This document shows positions 55,149 through 63,267 of a stretch of 64,000 nucleotides of DNA, piece after piece. Every line of letters begins with the position of its first letter. Position 1 is the stretch's first letter. This stretch comes from Marinitoga lauensis (GTDB taxonomy: Bacteria > Thermotogota > Thermotogae > Petrotogales > Petrotogaceae): contig NZ_QHLX01000002.1 in the NCBI RefSeq assembly GCF_004135675.1, positions 124,001-188,000 of the forward strand. Direction: 5' to 3'. The notes under the pieces were generated by a model that was not told the DNA's origin, searched no databases, and was given only the letters and a program-made list of their open reading frames with translations. Both the position numbers and the translations under genes were made by a program.

Positions 55149-56609
55149 TTAACCTTTTTTATCTAAAGCAAGTTTTTCTTCATTGTCAGCATATCTTTTC
55201 ATTCTGGTTTCATAATTATAGATTCCTCGTTTGGATGGATATTTTTCTGCATAACCTCTTTCATACCATAATTTGTCTGCATATGGTTTCCATCCTTCTG
55301 CTAATTTATCCAATTCTGGTGCTAATTCTGTAATTGTTTTTTCACTTCCTGGATGTTGCGGTATTGCATTAAACTTTTTAACCATTGACCTGAATACTTT
55401 TGGATTATCTATAATTGGACATGGTCTGAATAAATTATTTGAATATGGTATTGTTCTCTTATATGCTTCAAAGAATGGTGATTTTAATATTTCTATTATT
55501 GATTTTTCTCTTATATTATCTACTGCAAATTGTTGGAATACACATGGTTCTGCATATCCTTTGGCATTAATATGTAAGTATTTTGAACCTGCTGCTAAAC
55601 ATCCATGAGTTAAGAATCCATGATTCCAGAAATCTGCTACAAATGCAAAGTCTCCACCTAATCTTTCTTTTTCTGTTACTTCAAATCTTTCATATCTTTG
55701 TTCTGGTGTTGGTACCAATTCCATTGTTGGATCCATTCCTACTGGCATAAATTGATATATCCATACATATGCAACATTATGCTCTTTTAAGAATGTCCAG
55801 AATTCATCACTCATTATTAAATCGTGATTCTTTCTTGTTGCCGTTACTGATGCTCCATATATTACTCCGTATTTTGTTAATAAATCCCATGCATTTAATA
55901 CTTTTTTGAATACCCCTTTTCCTCTTCTCCAGTCGGTCATTTCTTCAAAACCTTCAACAGATATTGAAAGTGTTGCATTTCCTAATTCCGCTAATCTTTT
56001 TGCTTTTTCTTCTGTTATTAATGTACCGTTTGAATATATCATGAAATAAGAATCATTGAATTCTTCTAACATTTCGAATAAGTGTGGATATATGAATGGT
56101 TCTCCTCCTGTAATAACAAAGAAATATATTCCAAGTTCATTGAATTGTCTGATTATACTGAATAATTCATCTTTTGATAATTGATATTTGTGTCCATATA
56201 ATCCTGCATAACATCCAACACATCTTAAGTTACATGCATATGTTGGACTGATAACTGCTAATTTTGGTAATACTACTTTATGTTCATGCATCTTTTCCTG
56301 TCTTACTTTTTCTCCTATTGCAAATTCATTGATAATCAAATTGTTTATAACCTTTTCTACAACTTTTGGATTGGATCTTTTAAATAAGTTTGACCAGTTA
56401 ACAAGCATTGGATCTCTATTTTCTGCACCTTCTGCTAATTTTCTTAAACCACTTTTTGCTGGTTCTTTTGCTAAGTTGGAAAGTGTTCTCAAAAGTTTTG
56501 CTAAATCTTCTACTTCTGAATTTCTTACAACGTTGGTTACGAGTTTGGATGCTTGTTTTAACATCATTGTTTTCATGCTATCAAGGATTTTTTTATCTAA
56601 AATCCCCAT
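55149..56609 (-). CDS. radical SAM / SPASM-type protein
   Basis: 486 residues. After a ~110-residue helical N-terminal part (KTMMLKQASKLVTNVVRNSE) comes the radical SAM motif C126-x3-C130-x2-C133 (SPTYACNLRCVGCYAGLYG). FVITGGEPFIYPHL and MIYSNGTLITEEKAKRL follow. The C-terminal Cys (THGCLAAGSKYLHINAKGYA, EPCVFQ, FRPCPIIDN) indicate a SPASM-like auxiliary cluster. Such proteins modify peptides, enzymes or cofactors. The helical N-terminus is unusual. No obvious peptide substrate is adjacent. GGAGGGATTTT upstream. Confidence 0.85.
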   Translation of the reverse strand: MGILDKKILDSMKTMMLKQASKLVTNVVRNSEVEDLAKLLRTLSNLAKEPAKSGLRKLAEGAENRDPMLVNWSNLFKRSNPKVVEKVINNLIINEFAIGEKVRQEKMHEHKVVLPKLAVISPTYACNLRCVGCYAGLYGHKYQLSKDELFSIIRQFNELGIYFFVITGGEPFIYPHLFEMLEEFNDSYFMIYSNGTLITEEKAKRLAELGNATLSISVEGFEEMTDWRRGKGVFKKVLNAWDLLTKYGVIYGASVTATRKNHDLIMSDEFWTFLKEHNVAYVWIYQFMPVGMDPTMELVPTPEQRYERFEVTEKERLGGDFAFVADFWNHGFLTHGCLAAGSKYLHINAKGYAEPCVFQQFAVDNIREKSIIEILKSPFFEAYKRTIPYSNNLFRPCPIIDNPKVFRSMVKKFNAIPQHPGSEKTITELAPELDKLAEGWKPYADKLWYERGYAEKYPSKRGIYNYETRMKRYADNEEKLALDKKG

Positions 56610-56657
56610 AAAATCCCTCCAATCATGTCTTATTCAATAGTTTATTTAAATACAGCT

Positions 56658-57275
56658 TTATTTCCTTCCATTCATATTATTCATATTATTATTTGGAACA
56701 TTTTGATTATAATTATTCATATTTCCAGGATAACCATATCCATTCATTGGATATCCATATCTGTTCATCATTTCATAATCATACGGATCAGGATAATAAT
56801 CATACCATCCACCCATTCCATAACCATTCATCATGCCAGGATAACCATATCCACCCATCATTCCATAATTATTCATCATACCTCGATTATAATTTCTAAA
56901 TTGATTATTCATATATCCATTGTTGTTTAATATAGTATATGCTTTATTATTAATATTAATTGTATTTACTATAATTTCTTTTATTTGTGTAAAATTGGAT
57001 AAAACTATCCCATCAATAGTAACCATATCTTTCACATTGATTGGCAAATTACCATAATACATTAATAATGGCGATAACCTCAATATATAATATGTTCCTT
57101 TATCATCTATTGCTAGCGCTGAAAATGTATAATTGTCTAATTCTTCAATACTCAAACTTAATGAAATTTGAGCTGGTGTATTATTTACAATATTTTGATT
57201 AACATTACCTCCAAATGCAAATAAAGTTGATAAACTTAAAATTATTGATACTATTAAAAAAATCTTATTTTTCAT
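56658..57275 (-). CDS. secreted Met/Gly/Tyr/Asn-rich protein
   Basis: 205 residues. Signal peptide MKNKIFLIVSIILSLSTLFA. A ~90-residue OB-like domain (QISLSLSIEELDNYTFSALA, KDMVTIDGIVLSNFTQIKEI), then a ~90-residue low-complexity tail of GYGMGG, NNYGMMGGYGYPGM and NGYGYPGNMNNYN type. Met- and Tyr-rich extracytoplasmic tails often bind copper; with a CopB-type ATPase and ArsR proteins nearby this is a reasonable but unproven idea. It is similar in plan to the 42789 protein. First of three genes with the SHOCT proteins. Confidence 0.65.
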   Translation of the reverse strand: MKNKIFLIVSIILSLSTLFAFGGNVNQNIVNNTPAQISLSLSIEELDNYTFSALAIDDKGTYYILRLSPLLMYYGNLPINVKDMVTIDGIVLSNFTQIKEIIVNTININNKAYTILNNNGYMNNQFRNYNRGMMNNYGMMGGYGYPGMMNGYGMGGWYDYYPDPYDYEMMNRYGYPMNGYGYPGNMNNYNQNVPNNNMNNMNGRK

Positions 57276-57287
57276 ATTTTCACACTC

Positions 57288-57497
57288 CTATTCTATTATT
57301 TTTTTCTTTCTTAAATATTCTTCTTCGGTAATTTCACCATTCACAAATTTTTCGTTTAATATTCTTAATGCTTCTTTTTTGGAATCTTCACTACTATTCT
57401 GAAAATCTCCTAATTTTTTTGCTGCATCTGGATTTTTCATAAAATACCAGATTACAAATATTATTATTAATAGAAATAAAAACATCATACCATTCAC
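57288..57497 (-). CDS. small membrane SHOCT-domain protein
   Basis: 69 residues: one membrane helix (FLFLLIIIFVIWYFM) and a C-terminal SHOCT motif, EALRILNEKFVNGEITEEEY followed by LRKKKII. SHOCT domains are short oligomerising tails of unknown role. GAGGTGAATGG gives the start. It is similar to the protein at 57911. Confidence 0.8.
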   Translation of the reverse strand: MNGMMFLFLLIIIFVIWYFMKNPDAAKKLGDFQNSSEDSKKEALRILNEKFVNGEITEEEYLRKKKIIE

Positions 57498-57512
57498 CTC
57501 ACTTTTTACATC

Positions 57513-57896
57513 TTAAAGATTTGAAATAACTCTGGTTAAAGCATCTTCTATATTTTTTGCTATTTCATATACTTCTTCATTTTCTGCTGAACTCATTGCT
57601 ACTGTTGGTTTTATCGCTGTTACTACTGTTTTTCCTTCTTTTTCATATACTATTACATTACAAGGTAAAAATACTCCTATATTTTCTTCAGCTAATATTG
57701 CTTTGTGTGCATTTTTTGGATTACATGCTCCCAATATTGCATACTTTTTAAACTCAATTCCAAGTTTTGCTTTAAATTTTTCATTTAAATCAATTCTCAT
57801 TAAAATTCCAAAACCCTCTTTTTGTAATTCTTCATTCAGTCTTGATATTGCTTCTTCAAAATCATAATTTGTTTCTTTTAATATTCCATATTTCAT
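57513..57896 (-). CDS. DUF302 protein
   Basis: 127 residues from ATG 57896 (GGAGGAGAG upstream). YGILKETNYDFEEAISRLNE at the start, then KKYAILGACNPKNAHKAILA, EENIGVFLPCNVIVYEKEGK, which is the DUF302 core. Its two Cys (GACNP, LPCNV) are typical of the family. Function unknown; DUF302 genes often sit near metal and sulfur genes. It lies between two SHOCT proteins with short gaps. Confidence 0.88.
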   Translation of the reverse strand: MKYGILKETNYDFEEAISRLNEELQKEGFGILMRIDLNEKFKAKLGIEFKKYAILGACNPKNAHKAILAEENIGVFLPCNVIVYEKEGKTVVTAIKPTVAMSSAENEEVYEIAKNIEDALTRVISNL

Positions 57897-57910
57897 TTTT
57901 CTCTCCTCCT

Positions 57911-58177
57911 TCATCCAATTATTTTTTTCTTTCTTAAATATTCTTCTTCGGTAATTTCGCCTTTTGCAAATTTTTCGTTTAATACTTTTAGAGCATCATA
58001 ATTATTAATTTTTCCATACTCTCTCTTTTTTGCTTCATTATTATTTTTTATAGATTTAAAAACCAGGAAAATTACTCCAATAATTATTATCAGCATTATA
58101 AATGAAATAAAGTACCCTATCATTCCATATCCGCCACCCATAAATGGTCTAAAGCCATTCCAACCCCATTCGCACAT
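57911..58177 (-). CDS. membrane SHOCT-domain protein 2
   Basis: 88 residues: a Gly-rich N-terminus (MCEWGWNGFRPFMGGGYGMI), one membrane helix (YFISFIMLIIIIGVIFLVF) and a SHOCT end (ALKVLNEKFAKGEITEEEYL). The start is near AAGGGAGAGGG. Its stop overlaps the leader of the DUF302 gene. Confidence 0.8.
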   Translation of the reverse strand: MCEWGWNGFRPFMGGGYGMIGYFISFIMLIIIIGVIFLVFKSIKNNNEAKKREYGKINNYDALKVLNEKFAKGEITEEEYLRKKKIIG

Positions 58178-58194
58178 GTAAACCCTCTCCCTTC

Positions 58195-58509
58195 TTAATT
58201 TGATTTTTCCAATAATATACCTGATGACGTAATTTCATTTCTCATAATAAAATTTACTGTTTTTAAAATTTTAAATATTTCTCTATGTTTTATCTCACAG
58301 AAAATATGATTTTCTTTTTTTATTTTTGTAATTATTCCTGCATCTTCTAATAATTTAATATGCTGAGAAATGCTTGATTGTGAAAGCTTTAATTCCTCTT
58401 TTATTTTAGATATATTGCATTTTCTTTTTTGAATGATTTCTATAATTCTTAATCTTATGGGACTTGATAAAGCTTTAAATATTTTTGAAGACAATATATA
58501 TTTATCCAT
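58195..58509 (-). CDS. ArsR-family regulator 3
   Basis: 104 residues, winged helix: IFKALSSPIRLRIIEIIQKR, KCNISKIKEELKLSQSSISQ, HIKLLEDAGIITKIKKENHI. Unlike the other two it has only a single Cys at the alpha-3 start (KRKCNIS) and no C-V-C pair, so it may sense another signal. It lies between the Zn/Cd ATPase and the SHOCT/DUF302 genes on the same strand. Confidence 0.88.
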   Translation of the reverse strand: MDKYILSSKIFKALSSPIRLRIIEIIQKRKCNISKIKEELKLSQSSISQHIKLLEDAGIITKIKKENHIFCEIKHREIFKILKTVNFIMRNEITSSGILLEKSN

Positions 58510-58543
58510 TCTCTCACTCTCCAGAAATTTAAAAAAACAAATT

Positions 58544-60640
58544 TTATTTCTTTTTTACTCTTAATATTCTTAATGTATTAAATACTGCTATTATAGTTAT
58601 TCCAACATCTGCAAAAACTGCACCCCACATATCTGTTTTACCTAAAGCACCAAGAATAAGGAATAATATTTTTACACCCAATACAATTGTTATATTTTGC
58701 CATGTGATTTTTAATGTTTTTCTTGAAATTTTTATGGAATCTGTTATTTTAGATATATCATCATCCATAATGACTACATCGGCTGCTTCTATTGCTGCAT
58801 CTGATCCAAGGCCACCCATTGCAATACCAACATCAGCTCTTGTTAAAACTGGTGCATCATTTATTCCATCGCCAACAAATGCTGTGGAAACTCCATCTTT
58901 AAATTTTTCAAAGAAATTAACCTTATCTCCAGGAAGTAATTCTGCATAATATTCATCAATACCAATTTCTTTTGCTACAGATTCTGCTACTTTTTTACTA
59001 TCTCCAGTGAGCATTACTGTTTTCTTAACTCCTAATTTTTTAAGATTTTTTATAACTTCAGAAACTCCAGGTTTTATCTTATCTGATATTCCTATATATC
59101 CTGCAAATTTTCCATCAACTGCAACAAAAACTATTGTTCCACTGAAATTTATTTCTGGGGTTTTTATTTTAAATTTATTCATCAATTTTCTATTTCCTAC
59201 TAATATTTCTTTACCTTTAATTTTTGATTTTATACCATGACCAGAAATTTCTTCATAATCTTCAATAGCATTTTTATCTATTTCTTTTCCAAATTTCTTC
59301 TTTATAGACTCAGCAATTGGATGATTTGAATGTTCTTCTGCATATGCTGCAATTTCAAGAATATTGTCCTCGCTAAAACCATTAAATGTTTTTATTTCAA
59401 CGACCTCAAAAACACCTTCAGTTAATGTACCTGTTTTATCAAAAATTACAGTATCAAGATTTTTAAGACGTTCAAGATAATTTCCACCTTTTACGAGAAC
59501 TCCTTGCTTGGATAATGCTCCAACTCCTGCAAAATAACCAAGAGGTATTGAAACCACAAGACCACATGGACATGAAATAACAAGGAAAATTAAAGCTCTA
59601 TATAACCATTCATTAAATGGTGCTCCTGTAATTAATGGTGGTAATGTTGCTAAAGCTATTGCTAAAAATACGACAACTGGTGTATAATATTTAGCAAACT
59701 TAGTTATAAGTTTTTCTGTTTTAGCTTTTTTAGCTGCAGCATTTTCAACCATATCAAGTATTTTTGAAATTGTAGATTCTGCATATTCTTTTTCAACTTT
59801 TACAGTAATAAGTCCATTAAGATTTATAAATCCACTCATAACTTCATCATTTTCTTTTATACTTCTCGGAACAGATTCACCTGTTAAAGCGGAAGTATCA
59901 ACCATTGAATTTCCTTTAATAACAATACCATCTAATGGAACTCTTTCACCAGGTTTTACAACTATAAGATCACCTTTTTTAACTTCTTCTGGTGATACTT
60001 TTATTTCTTTACCATCTTTCAAAAGGTTTGCATAATCCGGTCTTATATCAAGTAATGCTTTTATAGATTTTTTAGAATTATCAACGGCCATATCCTGTAA
60101 CAATTCACCTATTTCAAAAAACACCATAACTCCAACTGCTTCAGGAAATTCTCCAATTGAAAATGCACCTATTGTTGCAACACTCATCAAAAAGTTTTCA
60201 TCAAAAATATTTCCTCTTATAATATTCTTAAATGATCTTATTAATACTTTCCCACCAGAAATTAAATAGGCTATAACATATAATGAGATTTGAAGCCAGA
60301 ATGGCTCTTTTACAAATAAAGCTGTGATAAATACGCCAAGCGCTGAAATTAACCTGATAATTTCTAACTTTCTATTAAATTCTCCTTCTTCCTCTTCTTC
60401 ATTTTTACCTTTTTTCCCATTTTTATTTTTTTCATATACTTCCACTTCTGGTTCGATTTTTTTTACAAGCTTTTTTATTTCTTCTATTTTTTCTTCATCT
60501 TCAACTTTTATAGATAAAGTTTTAGTTATAAAATTAAGTTCTACACCATCAACATTCTCTAAATTCTTTACTGATTCTTCTATTTTTGCTGCACAACTTG
60601 CACAATCTAACCCATCAAGTACAAGCTCTTTCTTTTCCAT
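58544..60640 (-). CDS. heavy-metal P1B-type ATPase (Zn/Cd/Pb type)
   Basis: 698 residues. N-terminal HMA domain (LDGLDCASCAAKIEESVKNL) followed by an acidic/Lys-rich linker. Membrane ion site FLVISCPCGLVVSIPLGYFA (CPC). Phosphorylation site VIFDKTGTLTEGVFEV, TGES (ALTGESVPR), HP motif (SNHPIAES), nucleotide loop VAFVGDGINDAPVL type, and Lys in the last helix region (LGVKILFLILGALG) plus Asp (MWGAVFADVG), which mark the Zn2+-group (P1B-2). It exports Zn2+, Cd2+ or Pb2+. GGAGGGTTCAT upstream. The operator at 60667-60684 controls it. Confidence 0.94.
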   Translation of the reverse strand: MEKKELVLDGLDCASCAAKIEESVKNLENVDGVELNFITKTLSIKVEDEEKIEEIKKLVKKIEPEVEVYEKNKNGKKGKNEEEEEGEFNRKLEIIRLISALGVFITALFVKEPFWLQISLYVIAYLISGGKVLIRSFKNIIRGNIFDENFLMSVATIGAFSIGEFPEAVGVMVFFEIGELLQDMAVDNSKKSIKALLDIRPDYANLLKDGKEIKVSPEEVKKGDLIVVKPGERVPLDGIVIKGNSMVDTSALTGESVPRSIKENDEVMSGFINLNGLITVKVEKEYAESTISKILDMVENAAAKKAKTEKLITKFAKYYTPVVVFLAIALATLPPLITGAPFNEWLYRALIFLVISCPCGLVVSIPLGYFAGVGALSKQGVLVKGGNYLERLKNLDTVIFDKTGTLTEGVFEVVEIKTFNGFSEDNILEIAAYAEEHSNHPIAESIKKKFGKEIDKNAIEDYEEISGHGIKSKIKGKEILVGNRKLMNKFKIKTPEINFSGTIVFVAVDGKFAGYIGISDKIKPGVSEVIKNLKKLGVKKTVMLTGDSKKVAESVAKEIGIDEYYAELLPGDKVNFFEKFKDGVSTAFVGDGINDAPVLTRADVGIAMGGLGSDAAIEAADVVIMDDDISKITDSIKISRKTLKITWQNITIVLGVKILFLILGALGKTDMWGAVFADVGITIIAVFNTLRILRVKKK

Positions 60641-60666
60641 TATGAACCCTCCTTTTCATTAAAACG

Positions 60667-60684
60667 TTTGAATAGTTATTCAAA
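60667..60684 (-). promoter_or_regulatory. ArsR/SmtB-type operator before the Zn/Cd ATPase
   Basis: TTTGAATA-GT-TATTCAAA, perfect 8-2-8 palindrome, 27 bases before the ATPase start. Shares the TGAATA-N2-TATTCA core. Confidence 0.8.
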
Positions 60685-60709
60685 TGTTGTTTATTTTAAA
60701 AGGGAAGAC

Positions 60710-61084
60710 TTACTTCCCATTTACTTTTTCATAAACTATTTCAAGAATATTTTTTATATATTTTTCATTCAAAGAATAATATACAACTTTCCCTTCTTTT
60801 CGATATTTTACCAGATCAGCCTGTCTTAATACTCTTAATTGATGTGAAACTGCTGAACCACTTTTATTAAGCACAGAAGAAATATCACAGACACACATTT
60901 CATTAACCTCAAACAAAGAATATAACAATTTTATTCTTGTTCTATCTCCTATAATTTTAAAGAAATCAGCTATTTTATTTAATTCATTGCTTTTTGATTT
61001 AATTACATTAGCTTTTTCTATTATTTCATTATGTGTTTCTGTTACTTCACATATATCAATATCTTTTTCCTTTATGTCAATCAT
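60710..61084 (-). CDS. ArsR/SmtB-family metal-responsive repressor 2
   Basis: About 124 residues. I choose ATG 61084, nine bases after GGAG; ATG 61099 and 61093 are alternatives. It has IADFFKIIGDRTRIKLLYSL, EMCVCDISSVLNKSGSAVSH and RQADLVKYRKEGKVVYYSLN, with the C-V-C metal site. It is a close paralogue of the 52836 protein. It lies directly upstream of the Zn/Cd ATPase and downstream of the 61118 gene, in the operon it probably controls. Confidence 0.92.
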   Translation of the reverse strand: MIDIKEKDIDICEVTETHNEIIEKANVIKSKSNELNKIADFFKIIGDRTRIKLLYSLFEVNEMCVCDISSVLNKSGSAVSHQLRVLRQADLVKYRKEGKVVYYSLNEKYIKNILEIVYEKVNGK

Positions 61085-61117
61085 ATTATCCATCTCCATT
61101 TTTACTTAGAATAATTT

Positions 61118-61812
61118 TTAAAATTCATAATCCTTAAAAATTCCTAAACTTTTACTCTGTAAATTTAATTCAAATCTTAATTGGGTATTATATTTTTCAG
61201 CTGTATTATATGCATCAAACACTTCCATAATTTTATGATAGCAAAACCTACCATATATGCCTGTATCTTTTTATCATTCATAGCAGCTTTATAAGCTATA
61301 TTATAAAACACTTTATAATCATTGTTCCACCATTTTTGATCATAATCATGATTATCATAATTTTTATTAATCATTTCTTCATTATCTTGATAATAATTAT
61401 TATATATTTCATAACCTGCTGCTGCTAAAAAAGCTATTTCTGTTGTAGCAAATAATAATCCTCTTCCCCAATTTCCTGCATATGCATGTCCTGCCGATGG
61501 TATAACTAAACCTAAAAATGCAGCAACTCCTGGTTTTTTCTTATTTTTTTCATAAAAAAGAACTTTATCAGATGAAATTTTATTGTTACCTAAATAATCT
61601 ATATTTTTTGAATTCTCTGTTTCAATGAAAGCAATATCCTTTTGTTTTATTGTAGCAGGAGACCCAGATTTTAATTTTATAACTACTTCTTCTTCATTAA
61701 CCTTTACAACAGTACCTTCCATAATTACACCGCTTTTTAAATAAATTTTGTCCGAAAATGCCATCAAAGATAAAATTAATATCATCAGCATAACAAAACT
61801 CTTTTTCATAAC
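61118..61812 (-). CDS. DUF5683-like membrane protein, one frame break
   Basis: ATG 61812 after GGAGGTG. Signal-type N-terminus MKKSFVMLMILILSLMAFSD, a short beta domain (IYLKSGVIMEGTVVKVNEEE), then KPGVAAFLGLVIPSAGHAYA, GNWGRGLLFATTEIAFLAAA. This is like the P-G-x-G-x-x-Y-x-G membrane part of DUF5683. One G added near 61230 extends the end to EVFDAYNTAEKYNTQLRFEL and a final DYEF. The promoter carries an ArsR-type operator, so it belongs to the metal regulon. Function unknown. Confidence 0.65.
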
Positions 61813-61858
61813 AATTAACACCTCCATAAGTATTTATTTTTATTTGATTGTTTGATTA

Positions 61859-61908
61859 ATTGAATAATTGTTCAATTGTATTATAACAAAAAAAGAATAT
61901 AATGTCAA
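61859..61908 (-). promoter_or_regulatory. promoter and ArsR-type operator of the 61118-61812 gene
   Basis: Minus strand: TTGACA (61908-61903), 17-base spacer, TATAAT (61885-61880). The operator ATTGAATA-AT-TGTTCAAT (61859-61876) has one mismatch and overlaps the start site. Confidence 0.78.
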
Positions 61909-61973
61909 CCCTTTAAGTTTTTTCAGAAAAATAATTTTTACATAATTTACATTTTAAAGGAAAAAGACAATGT

Positions 61974-62002
61974 TATAATATATTTGAATATTTATTCAAA
62001 TA
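61974..62002 (+). promoter_or_regulatory. -10 box and ArsR-type operator of the M23-like gene
   Basis: TATAAT 61974-61979; perfect palindrome TATTTGAATA-TT-TATTCAAATA at 61981-62002 covering the start site. No clear -35 at 17 bases. Confidence 0.78.
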
Positions 62003-62027
62003 TAAAAAAGAGGAGGTTTTTTTTAAG

Positions 62028-63025
62028 ATGAAATATCATTTAATAGTAATATTTTTGTTCGCTTTATTTTTTACACAAATTTTTTCACAACTTTTTCAAA
62101 TTCCCGTTGAAAATACATATATAACTTCTTCATTTGGAGAATACAGAGATACCGGGGATAAACCTCATTTTCATACAGGAATAGATTTTTCTTCTTTTTC
62201 AAAAGAAGGTCTTCCTGTAAAATCTATTGAAAATGGTTATGTTTATAAAATATGGTTAAATGAACCAATATATGGAAATACAATTTTTATATATCATCCT
62301 TCTATAAATAAAATTAGTGTTTACGCACACTTGAGTTCATTTAATAATATAGTTAAAACAATCGCCGCATCTGTAAAAAATGAATTTGGAAATAGTTTTG
62401 CTGAAATAATTTTTCCAGAAAAAGAAGTTTTGGTTGAAAAAAAGAAATTATTGGTTATTCTGGGAAGAGTGGAGAAGCACAGGTGCCCAATATACATTTT
62501 GAAATAAGAGAAATAATAAAATCTGGAGATAATGAAACCGAAATAATAAAAGATGCTCTTGAATATGTAAATTATACAGAATTAAGAACAAAAGAATTAA
62601 TAATTTCAAAAATTAGAATAAACAATAATATTTATAATTTATCAGAAAATAATTTAATGGAAATCCCTTTTTATACTTTACCTAAAATAGAAATCAATGT
62701 TTCTGAAAAATTAGGGAAAAATACTAAAATAATACCAAAAAAAATATCTTTAAAAATAAATAACGAAGTTGTATACAAAATTGAATTTGATGAAATACGA
62801 GAAGATGAAATGTATTCTCCTGATAGTATTTTTGGATATGGATCTAACTTATATAATTATTGGATTAAGTTATATTCCACATCAAAAATAACTCCGATAA
62901 AAATAAATAGATGGAATGAAATCTTTTCCTCTTTAAAAGAAAGAAATTATGCTGAAATTATTATTGAAGATATCTGGAATAATACTAAAATTTATAAATT
63001 TATTCTAATTAAAAACACTAAATAA
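62028..63025 (+). CDS. M23/LytM-like protein with altered active site, one frame break
   Basis: Strong GAGGAGG site; ATG 62028. Signal peptide MKYHLIVIFLFALFFTQIFS. The peptidase-like part has HFHTGIDF (zinc His and Asp), VYAHLSSF (catalytic-type His) and, after one base is added near 62466, SGEAQVPNIHFEIREI. The usual end motif is H-x-H; here the first His is Asn, so catalysis may be lost as in EnvC-like activators. A ~150-residue C-terminal part (LPKIEINVSEKLGKNTKIIP) is Ig-like and unfamiliar. Control by the metal operator is unusual for an envelope hydrolase. Confidence 0.72.
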
Positions 63026-63057
63026 AATATAGCTGGTTTCCCAGCTATATTTTATTT
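63022..63057. terminator. bidirectional terminator
   Basis: AAATATAGCTGG / CAGCTATATTTTATTT hairpin between the convergent M23-like gene and the DUF1450-like gene; it overlaps the last codon of the latter. Confidence 0.8.
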
Positions 63058-63239
63058 AATAATTCTTCAACTGTTTCTTCTGCAATTATTTCTTCATCTT
63101 TTTTCACAAAAACTTTTGAATGACATATATTGCACTCATCAAGACAGTTTGCTACAAAGTATTCAATATCATTATTTTCCAGATATTCTATAATTTTTTC
63201 TACTCCCTTATTATTTTTACACAGTTGAATCATTTTCAT
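63045..63239 (-). CDS. small Cys-rich protein, DUF1450-like
   Basis: 64 residues with IQLCKNNKGVEKIIEYLENN, YFVANCLDECNICHSKVFVK and EETVEELLNKI. The C-x(n)-C-x3-C-x2-C pattern matches the DUF1450 (YuzB-like) family, with thioredoxin-like ferredoxin features. It may bind a metal or an Fe-S cluster. GGAGGTATG gives a clear start. It follows the CopB-type ATPase by a ~30-base gap. Confidence 0.75.
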   Translation of the reverse strand: MKMIQLCKNNKGVEKIIEYLENNDIEYFVANCLDECNICHSKVFVKKDEEIIAEETVEELLNKI

Positions 63240-63267
63240 ACCTCCTGTTTTTATTATATGAAATTTA

